This document shows, piece by piece, positions 17,185-25,734 of a stretch of DNA of 64,000 nucleotides; position 1 is the stretch's first letter; each line of letters opens with the position of its first letter. Source of the DNA: Verrucomicrobiota bacterium (GTDB taxonomy: Bacteria; Verrucomicrobiota; Verrucomicrobiia; CAIQCK01); assembly GCA_026397915.1 (NCBI GenBank), contig JAPLTX010000051.1:62001-126000 (forward strand). Reading direction: 5' to 3'. The translations under genes and the position numbers were made by a program. Below the pieces are notes generated by a model, which saw nothing but the letters and a program-made list of their open reading frames with translations, made no database searches and was not told the DNA's origin.

Positions 17185-20100
17185 CTACTCCAGCAATCCC
17201 TGCAACTCCTCCATCGTCAGTCCCTGTGCAAAGGCTTCGTCGCTGGCGAGCGTGCTGGCGATCAGTTCCTTCTTCCGTTCCTGCAACAGCACGATCTTCT
17301 CCTCGACGGAGCCGCGCGCGATGAGCTTGTAGCTCGTGACGATGTTGGATTGGCCGATGCGGTGCGCGCGGCCGGTCGCCTGGTCTTCGACGGCGGGATT
17401 CCACCACGGATCGAAGTGAATCACCGTGTCCGCGCCGGTGAGATTCAGGCCGGTGCCACCGGCTTTCAGGCTGATAAGAAACACCGGAATCTCCGGCGAT
17501 TCCTGAAACCGCTGCACCACACCCGCGCGGTCCACCGTGCTGCCGTCGAGATAGCAATAGCTGATGCCGCGTTCGTTCAGCGCCGTCTCGATCAGTTTCA
17601 GTAGCCGCACGAACTGGCTGAAGACCAGCACGCGATGTCCGCCGTCGCGCGCTTCCTCGATCAACTCCAGCCCCATTTCCAGTTTCGCCGACGGGTCGTT
17701 CCATCGCCTGTCGCTCGTTGCCGGCAAGAGGTCGAGATGACAGCACGCCTGCCGCAGACGCATCAGCGCCGTCAGCACTGCGAGCCGCCGCTGCGCCTCG
17801 CCGCCTTTGCCGGAGAACTCAAAGACCTCGCGCCGGCTTTGTTCGAGTATTGCTTGATAGACGGACTTCTGTTCGTCAGACATCTCGCAAAGCGTCGTTT
17901 GCTCGATCTTCGCCGGCAGATCGCGCGCGACCTCGGCCTTGGTGCGGCGCAGCACGAACGGCCGCAGCCGCTGGCGCAACCGGCGCAGCGCAGCCTCGTC
18001 GCCGCCCTTGGTGATCGGCGTTTCGTAGCGGTCGCGGAACTCCGTCGCCGGGCCGAGGTAACCGGGCATCAGGAAATCGAAAATGCTCCAGAGATCATAA
18101 AGCGAGTTCTCCATCGGCGTGCCGGTCAGCACGAACCGCCGCGCCGCTTGCAGCGACTTCGCTGCCTGCGCGTTCTGGCTGAAGCGGTTCTTGATGTGCT
18201 GCGCTTCGTCGAGCACGACAGTGTCGAACTCCAGCGCCGCATACTGTTCCATGTCGCGCCGCAACAGCGCGTAGCTCGTGATGACCAGATCGTGTTCGCC
18301 GATGGCCACGAACGCCGCGTGCCGCTTCGGCCCGTGCAACAACAACGTCCGCAGTTCTGGCGTGAACCGCGCCGCTTCGGCCTGCCAGTTCGTCACGAGG
18401 CTCGTCGGGCAGATGACAAGCGATGGCTTGCGTTCGGCGTTCGCAGATTTTCGAAGCGAGAGATAGACGAGCGTCTGGATCGTTTTGCCGAGGCCCATCT
18501 CGTCGGCGAGGATGCCCGCGAGGCCGTTTTCGCCCAGGAAGTGCAGCCAGTTTACGCCCGTCGCTTGATACGGCCGGAGCAGTTGGCGGAAGCGGTCGGG
18601 CAGCGCCAAGTCGCGCATCGCTTCCAGACGCGGCGGCGGCTGCCAGTTCGAGCGCGACGAGATGTTCCACGGGCCCTCGCGCAACGCCTCGTCCAGATAC
18701 GCGCCGAAGCGGCGGCCCAGCTTCAACGCTCCGCCCGTCTGCTCGGCCTGACAGTCGTAGATGACCTCCTGCAATTCCTCCGCCGCCGTCGTCGGCACAA
18801 GCGCGATGCGGCCGTCGGCCAGACGCTCGTGCGACACGCCGCGCTGCAACATCCGTTGCACGTCCGCCAGCGACAACGCCGGCGCACCCGCCGCGTTCTT
18901 GAACTGCACGTCCACCGCCAGCCAGTCCTCGCCCGACGATGTGACCGCCACCTCCGGCTCGATGACTTCGCAACGGCGCAGGAAGTTCCCCATTCGCTCG
19001 CCGAGCACCACGTCCCACCGCGCTCGCCACTGGCGCAGATCGTTGGCGAGAAAATGGCAGACGCGATTCTCGCCGACGAGCGCGTAAAGCTCCGGCCACC
19101 GCTCGCTCGGCACGAATCCCTCCGCGAACACTTGCTGCTGCGCGCGCCGCTCCGCCGCGAGGTCGCGCGTCCAGTAGCGCAGCGGATGGGACGCGTCAGG
19201 AAACCACTCGCGTTTCGGTTCAGCGCCCGCGCCCGGCTGGGCGCGAAGCGGAAACGCCTTGTCGTCGTAGGTCGCATCGAGTTGCACCGTCAGCCCCATC
19301 AGCGCGCCCTCCAGTGTGGCGCGGATGCGCGGCGCTCGCGGCGCAAACTGGAGCTTCGCGAACGCGTCGTTCAACACCAACCTGGCGTGCTTCTCCAACG
19401 CCGGCAGTTCACGCTCGTAGAATCGCGCAAACTCCTCCCGCGACAACGTCACCTCACCATGCGCCAGCGCCTGATACGCCGGCGGCAGTGGATTGGATCG
19501 CTCCAACACCGCGCCATCGAACACCCACGCACCCAACACCTCGCCTCTCCGCATCGAAACCTCCGCGAGCCGCAGCTTCACTTCGCCCGACGGCTGCAAA
19601 TCGAGAAACAGTTCCGGCTGCGCCTCGCCACCGCGCACGTCGAGTTTTTGCTGCGTGCCTCGCGTCACGCGCGAGTGACCGGAGAGAGAGTTAAAGAAGA
19701 GGTCAAAGTCATTTGCAGCGAGCTGCCACAAGCCAGCCACACCGCCGCTGATCTTCTCGACCGCTGCGATGAACCGTTCGTCTGCATCGCTGACGATGTA
19801 AGGCGCCGCGGGTTGGTGCGGCACCGCGTCGAGTGGCTTGAATTGCCCGCCATTCACGCTTCCTTTCACAACCACCTGCATTGCGCCGGTGCGCCACGCC
19901 TTGGCCAAATCCACCGGCAACGCCACCGCAAGTTCCAGCGTCTGGCTCCCGGCCGGCGCGTCCTCGCGGGCCACGCGTTTCAGCAGTGGCGCAGAGACCG
20001 TTGTCGTCTTCGTGGTTTGTTCTGCTTTCGTCGCGGCTGGAATCACCGGCGTCACCGGGCGCGGTTTGTCGCGATTCAGGTAGGCGTGAACGAGCGCGAC

Positions 20101-20370
20101 GACGTGCGAGCAGATCGTGCCGTCGCGTTGCGCCTGCCGGCAACTGCACAGGTTCTCGATGCCGAAGACCCCCGGCGCAATCTTCAGCCGCGCGCGCACG
20201 GTGGCGCCACCCACACGCACGGTGCCTTGCAGCAGCGGCGGGTTGAACTCGACGCCCAGCACACATCCGGATTCCGCCAACGAGCGGCCTTCCTTCGACG
20301 CGCGCCAGTCGCCGAGGTCACGCAGCAATTCGGGCGTGATCTGCGGCTGATTGTTCGGTTCGTTCGGCAC
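17185..20370 (-). CDS. SNF2-family helicase with SWIM zinc finger
   Basis: The 1061-residue protein begins with a SWIM zinc finger (CSC...CSH; C75, C77, C87, H89), which often binds DNA or protein. A large middle region follows, then a SNF2 ATPase: motif I DEMGLGKTIQT (about residue 620), motif II LDEAQHIKN (about 720), RFVLTGTPMEN, and a C-terminal helicase lobe (VLVFSQFVRLLKLIE, GLNLTGADTVIHFDPWWNPAVEDQATGRAHRIGQ). It is a complete, probable ATP-driven DNA translocase. It stands alone between two plus-strand operons and ends 3 bases from the aminotransferase stop. No nuclease domain or defence neighbours are visible. Confidence 0.93.
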   Translation of the reverse strand: MPNEPNNQPQITPELLRDLGDWRASKEGRSLAESGCVLGVEFNPPLLQGTVRVGGATVRARLKIAPGVFGIENLCSCRQAQRDGTICSHVVALVHAYLNRDKPRPVTPVIPAATKAEQTTKTTTVSAPLLKRVAREDAPAGSQTLELAVALPVDLAKAWRTGAMQVVVKGSVNGGQFKPLDAVPHQPAAPYIVSDADERFIAAVEKISGGVAGLWQLAANDFDLFFNSLSGHSRVTRGTQQKLDVRGGEAQPELFLDLQPSGEVKLRLAEVSMRRGEVLGAWVFDGAVLERSNPLPPAYQALAHGEVTLSREEFARFYERELPALEKHARLVLNDAFAKLQFAPRAPRIRATLEGALMGLTVQLDATYDDKAFPLRAQPGAGAEPKREWFPDASHPLRYWTRDLAAERRAQQQVFAEGFVPSERWPELYALVGENRVCHFLANDLRQWRARWDVVLGERMGNFLRRCEVIEPEVAVTSSGEDWLAVDVQFKNAAGAPALSLADVQRMLQRGVSHERLADGRIALVPTTAAEELQEVIYDCQAEQTGGALKLGRRFGAYLDEALREGPWNISSRSNWQPPPRLEAMRDLALPDRFRQLLRPYQATGVNWLHFLGENGLAGILADEMGLGKTIQTLVYLSLRKSANAERKPSLVICPTSLVTNWQAEAARFTPELRTLLLHGPKRHAAFVAIGEHDLVITSYALLRRDMEQYAALEFDTVVLDEAQHIKNRFSQNAQAAKSLQAARRFVLTGTPMENSLYDLWSIFDFLMPGYLGPATEFRDRYETPITKGGDEAALRRLRQRLRPFVLRRTKAEVARDLPAKIEQTTLCEMSDEQKSVYQAILEQSRREVFEFSGKGGEAQRRLAVLTALMRLRQACCHLDLLPATSDRRWNDPSAKLEMGLELIEEARDGGHRVLVFSQFVRLLKLIETALNERGISYCYLDGSTVDRAGVVQRFQESPEIPVFLISLKAGGTGLNLTGADTVIHFDPWWNPAVEDQATGRAHRIGQSNIVTSYKLIARGSVEEKIVLLQERKKELIASTLASDEAFAQGLTMEELQGLLE

Positions 20371-20414
20371 GGCGCTGAATCATTGGCCGGAACCACGGCG
20401 CTTGCAAGCCGCGC

Positions 20415-20442
20415 TTGATTCGGCGGCGAAGATGGCTAGACT
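20415..20442 (+). promoter_or_regulatory. Candidate promoter of luxE operon
   Basis: TTGATT (20415-20420), 16 bases, TAGACT (20437-20442). The mRNA leader before ATG 20514 would be about 65 bases. The box overlaps an in-frame but unlikely upstream extension of luxE. Confidence 0.45.
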
Positions 20443-20513
20443 CTGCCGCGCTAGAAACAAGACAAACCAATGATGTGAGGCTCAGCCTCCGCTGTTTGCG
20501 GCCGAACCAGCGA

Positions 20514-21644
20514 ATGAAAACCGCGCGAAAGACAACTTATCTGCCCGCCCCGAAGTCTCCGTCCGCCGGAGAACTCGACGCGCGCATTCTCAACCTCATC
20601 GCCCGCGGCGTCGAGCATCGCTGCCCCGACGCGGGGTTTGACTCGCTCGCTTTGGCGCTCTTCCGCCACCAGTTCGCGCTAAACCGGCCCTATCGCCGCT
20701 ACTGCGAGTCGCTCAGCCGCAGCCCGCGCAACGTCGCGCACTGGAAGCAGATTCCCGCCATTCCAACGACCGCGTTCAAGAACGCCAATCTGACGACGCT
20801 CACGCCGAAACAACGCACCACCGTCTTCCACAGCAGCGGCACCACCGAACACCGTCCCAGCCGCCATTTTCACAACGCGGCGACGCTGGCGCTCTACGAG
20901 GCGGCGTTGTGGCCGATGTTCGCTGGGCGGGTGACGAGTGGCGAGTGGCGAACGGCAAGAAATTGTCAGCTTGTGATTCTCACGCCCACGCTCGCCGAAG
21001 CACCACATTCCTCGCTGGTCCACATGATGGAAACCGTCCGCCGCCGCCGGCAAGCGCCGCCGTCGGTTTTTGTTGGCGCCGCCGCGTTGGAGAATGGCCG
21101 CGCGCTTGCTACGGCAGTTCAATCCAAAATCCAAAATCCAAAATCCAAAGTCCTCCTACTTGGCACCGCCTTCGCCTTCGTCCGGCTGTTCGACGCGATA
21201 ACCACTGCGCCGCGTCAGGGACGCGGCCTACAGTTGCCACCCGGATCACGCGTGATGGAAACCGGCGGTTACAAGGGCCGCACGCGCGAAGTGCCGCGCA
21301 AGGAGCTTCACGCGCTCATCTCCGCCAAGCTCGGAGTGCCGCGCACGGCCATCGTTAGCGAATACGGCATGTGCGAGCTGTCGTCGCAGTTCTATGCAGC
21401 TTCCCAGTCCGCAGTCTTCCACGGCCCACCTTGGACTCGTGTGCGGCTTATCAACCCCGAAACCGACCGCGAGGCGCGCGAGGGCGAGCGCGGCCTCATC
21501 CGCATTTTTGACCTCGCCAACCGCGCTTCAGTCATCGCGATCCAAACCGAGGACATCGGCGTGCGCCGCGGTGACGGCTTCGAGTTGCTCGGCCGCGCAC
21601 CCCAAGCGGAAGCGCGAGGATGCTCGCTCATGGTGCCGTTATGA
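20514..21644 (+). CDS. luxE: LuxE-like acyl-protein synthetase
   Basis: LuxE enzymes adenylate a fatty acid and pass it to the LuxC reductase. This 376-residue protein has the adenylating core signatures HSSGTTEHRPSRH and later EYGMCELSSQFY and TEDIGVRRGDGFELLGR. The frame extends 33 codons upstream through a promoter-like region, so ATG 20514 (MKTARKTTYL) is chosen. Its end overlaps luxC (ATGA). Two 7-bp arrays (20929-20956 and 21121-21148) lie in frame; the second encodes QSKIQNPKSK before VLLLGTAF. No luciferase or LuxD is nearby. Confidence 0.85.
   Translation: MKTARKTTYLPAPKSPSAGELDARILNLIARGVEHRCPDAGFDSLALALFRHQFALNRPYRRYCESLSRSPRNVAHWKQIPAIPTTAFKNANLTTLTPKQRTTVFHSSGTTEHRPSRHFHNAATLALYEAALWPMFAGRVTSGEWRTARNCQLVILTPTLAEAPHSSLVHMMETVRRRRQAPPSVFVGAAALENGRALATAVQSKIQNPKSKVLLLGTAFAFVRLFDAITTAPRQGRGLQLPPGSRVMETGGYKGRTREVPRKELHALISAKLGVPRTAIVSEYGMCELSSQFYAASQSAVFHGPPWTRVRLINPETDREAREGERGLIRIFDLANRASVIAIQTEDIGVRRGDGFELLGRAPQAEARGCSLMVPL
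20929..20956 (+). repeat. Degenerate 7-bp tandem array, 4 units, in luxE
   Basis: Units gggtgac, gagtggc (twice), gaacggc. In frame in luxE before QLVILTPT. Confidence 0.65.
21121..21148 (+). repeat. Perfect 7-bp tandem array, 4 units, in luxE
   Basis: Four identical units aatccaa. In frame in luxE. The same unit appears in the potA array at 23451. Confidence 0.9.
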
Positions 21645-22702
21645 CAACGGGACAAACCATTGCAACAACGGCCCGGCTCTGGCTCAAACGCGGCAACCCG
21701 TGGATGGCTCGTGCCAAACGCGAGGTCACCGCCTTTTCGCCACAAATGGTTGAGATGGGCCTGCGCGAGCTGTTTGAGGATATCGCAGCAAACGTTGAAG
21801 AACTGGAGCGACGCGAAGCTCCACGAATCACGAGTCACGGATCGCGAATCACGGTTTCCCACGTCCTCTCCGGCAACCTGCCCAACCCCGGCGTGGTCAG
21901 CATCATCATCGGCCTGCTCGCCGGCGCGCGCAACGTGGTGAAGCCCGCGACGGGCGATCCGGTGCCGGCGTTGTTCATCGAGTCGTTAGCGGCGGTGGAT
22001 GCGAAGTTGGCTGGGCGCGTGACGCTGACTGCCAACCGCGAGGCATATCAGAAGGCGAACGTGGTCGTGGCGTATGGAGACGATGTAACCCTTGCGGTGC
22101 TGCGGGCGAAAACTAAAGCGTCGTTTTTCGACTTTGGCCATCGCAATAGCATCGGCGCTGTTAATCTCTGCCATTCCGCAATCCGCCATCCGCAATCCGC
22201 GATCGTCGCGGCGGCTCGCGACGTCTCAATGTGGGACCAGCAAGGCTGCATGTCGCCGCAGTGCTTCTACATCAAAGGCGACGCTGCGGCGTTTGCTGAG
22301 GCGCTCGCGCACGAGATGGAACGGTTTGACCGCCGCTGGCCGCGCGCAACGCTGTCGTTCGGAGACGCGGCGGCTATTGCGCACGTGCGAAACGAGTGGA
22401 GTTTCCGCGGGCGCGTGTGGGACAGCAATGGTTCGACGCACTGGACGGTGGTGCTGGATAAGCGCGGCGGTTGGGCGCCATCGCCTCTGAACCGGTTTGT
22501 TTTCGTGCGACCGATTGAGTTGCTGACGCCGAAACTGGCAAAACAACTTCCGCTTTCCACTGTCGGGTTCGCGGGGTTTTCGCTCAAGGAAGTAATGGGC
22601 ATGGCGCAAGCAGACCGGTATTGTTCGCTCGACGAAATGCAGCGGCCGTCGTTGTTATTAACCAATGGAAGCCGGCCGCGTGTCGGCGATTTGATTGTAT
22701 GA
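21641..22702 (+). CDS. luxC: LuxC-like acyl-CoA/acyl-protein reductase
   Basis: LuxC reduces a fatty acyl group to the aldehyde with NADPH. The catalytic Cys is in [10 protein letters not shown] (C203), in an aldehyde-dehydrogenase-like fold; LSGNLPNPG and [12 protein letters not shown] are typical. The start ATG overlaps the luxE stop (ATGA), and the end overlaps queD the same way, so all three are coupled. Two arrays of 7-bp repeats (21824-21851, 22170-22204) lie in frame, the second 20 residues before the catalytic Cys. Without luciferase the aldehyde must serve something else, such as lipid or wax-like products; this is inference. Confidence 0.88.
   Translation: MTTGQTIATTARLWLKRGNPWMARAKREVTAFSPQMVEMGLRELFEDIAANVEELERREAPRITSHGSRITVSHVLSGNLPNPGVVSIIIGLLAGARNVVKPATGDPVPALFIESLAAVDAKLAGRVTLTANREAYQKANVVVAYGDDVTLAVLRAKTKASFFDFGHRNSIGAVNLCHSAIRHPQSAIVAAARDVSMWDQQGCMSPQCFYIKGDAAAFAEALAHEMERFDRRWPRATLSFGDAAAIAHVRNEWSFRGRVWDSNGSTHWTVVLDKRGGWAPSPLNRFVFVRPIELLTPKLAKQLPLSTVGFAGFSLKEVMGMAQADRYCSLDEMQRPSLLLTNGSRPRVGDLIV
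21824..21851 (+). repeat. Degenerate 7-bp tandem array, 4 units, in luxC
   Basis: Units cgaatca, cgagtca, cggatcg, cgaatca. They encode the [11 protein letters not shown] region upstream of LSGNLPNPG. Confidence 0.75.
22170..22204 (+). repeat. Degenerate 7-bp tandem array, 5 units, in luxC
   Basis: Units gccattc, cgcaatc, cgccatc, cgcaatc, cgcgatc. They encode [13 protein letters not shown] in frame. Confidence 0.8.
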
Positions 22703-23100
22703 AAGTTGAATTGATCAAGGATTTCACGTTCGAGGCGGCGCACGCGCTGCCGAAGGCGCCGAAGGGCCACAAATGCGCCCGGCTGCACGGACACAGTTTC
22801 AAGATCGAAGTGCATGTGGCCGGCACCGTGGACGAGAAGCGCGGCTGGCTGGTGGATTACGGCGAGATCAGCCATGCGTTCCGGCCTGTGTATGAGCAGC
22901 TTGACCATTATTATCTGAACGAGGTGCCCGGTCTGGAGAACCCGACAAGCGAGGTCTTGGCGCGTTGGATCTGGAAGCAACTGAAGCCGGTGCTGCCGAA
23001 GTTGAGCGCCATCGTCGTGCAGGAAACCTGCACGGCGCGTTGCGTGTATCGCGGCAAGCAGGCCAGACACTCTTGTCTGGCCTTGTCCAACTCTGTTTGA
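22699..23100 (+). CDS. queD: 6-carboxytetrahydropterin synthase
   Basis: QueD converts dihydroneopterin triphosphate to 6-carboxytetrahydropterin, the substrate of QueE. Zinc ligands H15 (EAAHAL), H30 and H32 (RLHGHSF) and the catalytic Cys (C26 in [10 protein letters not shown]) are present, and [14 protein letters not shown] and [11 protein letters not shown] are typical. ATG 22699 overlaps the luxC stop (ATGA). The normal C-terminus ends near CVYRG; the extra residues [14 protein letters not shown] are encoded by an inserted palindromic repeat (23061-23082), which also supplies the present stop region. Confidence 0.92.
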   Translation: MKVELIKDFTFEAAHALPKAPKGHKCARLHGHSFKIEVHVAGTVDEKRGWLVDYGEISHAFRPVYEQLDHYYLNEVPGLENPTSEVLARWIWKQLKPVLPKLSAIVVQETCTARCVYRGKQARHSCLALSNSV

Positions 23101-23133
23101 GATTATCCCAGCCAGACAGGAGTGTCTGGCCTA
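23061..23133. repeat. Pair of inverted palindromic repeats at queD/potA junction
   Basis: Palindrome A is GGCCAGACA-CTCT-TGTCTGGCC (23061-23082); palindrome B is GCCAGACA-GGAG-TGTCTGGC (23111-23130). B is nearly the reverse complement of A with flanks, so the whole block can fold as two small hairpins or one large one. A lies inside the queD coding end and B ends 7 bases before potA. This looks like a dispersed REP/MITE-like element that may also act as an attenuator. Confidence 0.75.
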
Positions 23134-23137
23134 CGAC

Positions 23138-24095
23138 ATGAGCGACGTCATCTTGCGGCTGGAGCAAGTGGAAAAGCATTTCGGCGCGACCGCTGCGGTC
23201 AACGGTATCACGCTCGACATCGCGCGTGGCGAGTTTTTCGCGCTGTTGGGACCGAGCGGTTGCGGCAAGACGACGCTGCTACGGCTGGTGGCGGGCTTCG
23301 AGCAACCGGATGCAGGGCGTGTCATTCTCGACGGCACGAACGTGGCCGGCGTGCCTGCAAACGAGCGGCCCGTGAACACCGTCTTCCAGCACTACGCGCT
23401 GTTTCCTCACCTCACAGTCGCCGACAACGTTGCGTTCGGCCTCCGTTACCAATCCAAAATCCAAAATCGAAGAGATGTTGAAGCTGGTGCGCATGGAGGG
23501 ACTTGGCGGGCGCATGCCGGACCAACTCAGCGGCGGGCAGAAGCAGCGCGTGGCGTTGGCACGGGCACTGACCCTGCATCCGAAGGTGTTGTTGCTCGAC
23601 GAACCGCTCGCGGCGCTCGACGTGAAGCTGCGCAAGGAGATGCAGGTGGAGCTGAAAGCGCTCCAGCGGCGCGTGGGCATCACGTTCATCTTCGTCACGC
23701 ACGATCAGGAGGAAGCGTTGACGCTGGCCGACCGGGTGGCGGTGATGAATCTTGGCAAGATCGAGCAGGTCGGCACGACGGAAGAGGTTTTCGAGCGGCC
23801 GCGGACAAAGTTCGTCGCGGACTTCATGGGCGCGGTTAATTTCCTCAACGGCTTCGTCGTGCGGCCGGAGAAGATGCGGTTACGGGTAACGGCCGCCGGG
23901 GACGCGGTCGAGGGGAAGGTTGAGAGCAAAGTGTATCAGGGCGAAACGACGCGCTGGCTGGTGCGCACAGCGGACGGGAAGCTGCTCACGGTCGTCGAGC
24001 AGAACGACGGCGTGCCCGATGCCGTGTCGCGATTGCGCGAGGGCGACGCTGTGTGGGTGAATTGGGAGAAACGACACGAAGTGCCGCTGCAATGA
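23138..24095 (+). pseudogene. potA: Spermidine/putrescine-type ABC transporter ATPase, frameshifted
   Basis: The gene is split between two frames. Frame one (from 23138) encodes [16 protein letters not shown], Walker [10 protein letters not shown] (about residues 34-42), the Q-loop [23 protein letters not shown]. Frame two resumes with [11 protein letters not shown], signature [15 protein letters not shown], Walker [13 protein letters not shown], switch His THDQEEAL and a TOBE-like C-terminal domain. The switch falls exactly in a 7-bp array at 23451-23471. Nineteen bases separate the two frames; two more units would give 33 bases, restoring frame and the usual loop of about 12 residues. It is either phase-variable, recently broken or an assembly collapse. 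The rest of the potBCD operon looks intact. Confidence 0.85.
23451..23471 (+). repeat. 7-bp tandem array, 3 units, at the potA frameshift
   Basis: Units aatccaa (twice) and aatcgaa. The copy number present leaves potA out of frame. Confidence 0.9.
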
Positions 24096-24964
24096 AATCT
24101 CGTTCCGCACTCCGCACTCCGCACTCCGCTTTTCTTCTCATCTCACCGACGTGGCTTGTGCTGGGGCTGCTGTTTCTTGCGCCGCTGGCGATTATGCTGT
24201 GGCTGAGTTTTCAGCAGCGCGGGCTTTATGGCGGGATTGAGCCGGGGCCGACGCTGGCAAACTATGTCCGCAGTTTCGAGTCCGGCTACACCATCATCTA
24301 TGCGCGCTCGGTGTGGATTGCGGTGGCGACGACGATGACCTGCCTGCTGGTGAGCTATCCGGTGGCTTACTACATCGCCTTGAAGGCGCGGCCGGAGCGG
24401 AAGAGCTTGCTGCTCGCGCTGGTGGTGATTCCGTTCTGGACGAGTTTCCTGGTGCGGACCTATGCGTGGATGTTCATCTTGCGCGACCAGGGCGTGATCA
24501 ACTCGTTGTTGATGTCGCTCGGCATCATCCACGAGCCGCTACCGCTGCTCTACACGCCACTGGCGGTGATGATCGGGCAGGTCTATGCCGAGGTGCCGTT
24601 CATGGTGCTGCCCATCTACGCGTCGTTGGAGAAGCTCGACCGCTCGCTGCTGGAGGCAGCGCGCGACCTCGGCGCGGGCGCGGCGGCGGCGTTCTGGCGC
24701 GTGACGGTGCCGTTGGCGATGCCGGGAACCGTGGCGGGTATCGTGCTGGTGTTCATTCCAAGTCTCGGCACGTTCATCACACCCGACCTGCTCGGTGGTG
24801 CGAAGGGAATGCTTGTGGGCAATCTCATCCAGAACCAGTTTGGCCCGGCGCTGAACAAACCGTTTGGCAGCGCGGTGGCGATGACACTGACGGCGTTTGT
24901 GCTGGCGCTGCTGTGGGCGTATGCGGGCTGGGCGCGGCGGCGAGGCGAGGAGGTGGCGTTGTGA
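24092..24964 (+). CDS. potB: Spermidine/putrescine-type ABC transporter permease
   Basis: This 290-residue inner-membrane permease has six hydrophobic segments and the EAA loop [31 protein letters not shown] that contacts the ATPase. It is PotB-like by sequence and operon position. The start ATG overlaps the potA stop (ATGA); the frame is open further upstream, but that is inside potA. The N-terminal residues [14 protein letters not shown] are encoded by a 7-bp array (24103-24130). Confidence 0.9.
   Translation: MKSRSALRTPHSAFLLISPTWLVLGLLFLAPLAIMLWLSFQQRGLYGGIEPGPTLANYVRSFESGYTIIYARSVWIAVATTMTCLLVSYPVAYYIALKARPERKSLLLALVVIPFWTSFLVRTYAWMFILRDQGVINSLLMSLGIIHEPLPLLYTPLAVMIGQVYAEVPFMVLPIYASLEKLDRSLLEAARDLGAGAAAAFWRVTVPLAMPGTVAGIVLVFIPSLGTFITPDLLGGAKGMLVGNLIQNQFGPALNKPFGSAVAMTLTAFVLALLWAYAGWARRRGEEVAL
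24103..24130 (+). repeat. 7-bp tandem array, 4 units, in potB 5' end
   Basis: Units ttccgca, ctccgca (twice), ctccgct. They encode the cytoplasmic N-terminus of the permease just before the first membrane helix. Confidence 0.85.
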
Positions 24965-25734
24965 AACGTGGAGCGCCGATGCTGCGAGCGGTGACGTGGG
25001 TTGTGTATGCGTTTCTCTACGCGCCGATTGCGGTGCTGGTGGTGTTCTCGTTCAACTCGGAGCGGCAGACGGCGATTTGGAAACACTTCACGCTGGATTG
25101 GTATCGCGTGTTGTTCCGGGACGAACTGATCGGCCACGCGGTGGTGAACAGCTTGATCGTCGGTGTGATGGCGACGGTCGTGGCGACGGTGATCGGGACG
25201 ATGGCAGGGCTGGCGCTGGCGCGGCATGAGTTCCGCGGCAAACGGGCGACAATGTCGCTGCTCTACCTGCCGGTGATTGTGCCAGAGATCGTGGTCGGCG
25301 CAGCGTTGGTGAGTTTGTTCGGGTTCATCGCGATGCGGCTGAGCCTGACGACGGTGATTCTGGCGCACATCGCGTTCAGCATCAGCTATGTGGCTCTGGT
25401 GGTGCGGGCGCGGCTGGCGGGGTTTGATCGGTCGTTGGAGGAAGCAGCGATGGATCTCGGCGCAAACCGCTGGCAGACGTTCTGGCGCGTGACGCTGCCG
25501 CTCATCGCGCCGGGTGTGCTTGCGGGAGCGTTGCTGGTGTTCACACTTTCCATTGATGACTACATCATCACGTCGTTTGTGGCGGGGCCGGGCGCGACGA
25601 CGCTGCCGTTGCAAATCTACTCGATGGTGAAGACTGGCGTGACGCCGGAGATCAACGCGGTGTCCACGTTGCTGCTGGTGGTGACGATTGGCTTGATTGC
25701 GGCGGCACAGCGGCTAGAAACTTCGAAGCGATGA
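24961..25734 (+). CDS. potC: Spermidine/putrescine-type ABC transporter permease
   Basis: The second permease of the system has 257 residues and about six membrane helices. Its EAA loop reads FDRSLEEAAMDLGANRWQTFWRVTLPLIAPG. The GTG start at 24961 overlaps the potB stop (GTGA); ATG 24979 is an alternative. ATG of potD overlaps its stop, so potA-D form a single coupled operon. The long frame open upstream of 24961 is an out-of-frame shadow of potB. Confidence 0.9.
   Translation: MKRGAPMLRAVTWVVYAFLYAPIAVLVVFSFNSERQTAIWKHFTLDWYRVLFRDELIGHAVVNSLIVGVMATVVATVIGTMAGLALARHEFRGKRATMSLLYLPVIVPEIVVGAALVSLFGFIAMRLSLTTVILAHIAFSISYVALVVRARLAGFDRSLEEAAMDLGANRWQTFWRVTLPLIAPGVLAGALLVFTLSIDDYIITSFVAGPGATTLPLQIYSMVKTGVTPEINAVSTLLLVVTIGLIAAAQRLETSKR

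Noticed and set aside
17185-20370. SNF2/SWIM helicase as part of a phage-defence system
   Set aside because: It stands alone between metabolic operons; no nuclease, methylase or other defence partner adjoins it.
17635-20418. 927-codon open frame on the plus strand opposite the SNF2 helicase
   Set aside because: It lies entirely antisense to a gene with clear helicase motifs, and its translation is Arg/His/Gln-rich with no domain. Long antisense frames are common in GC-rich genes.
20514-22702. A full bioluminescence (lux) operon
   Set aside because: Only LuxE- and LuxC-like genes are present. No LuxA, LuxB or LuxD is seen on either strand.
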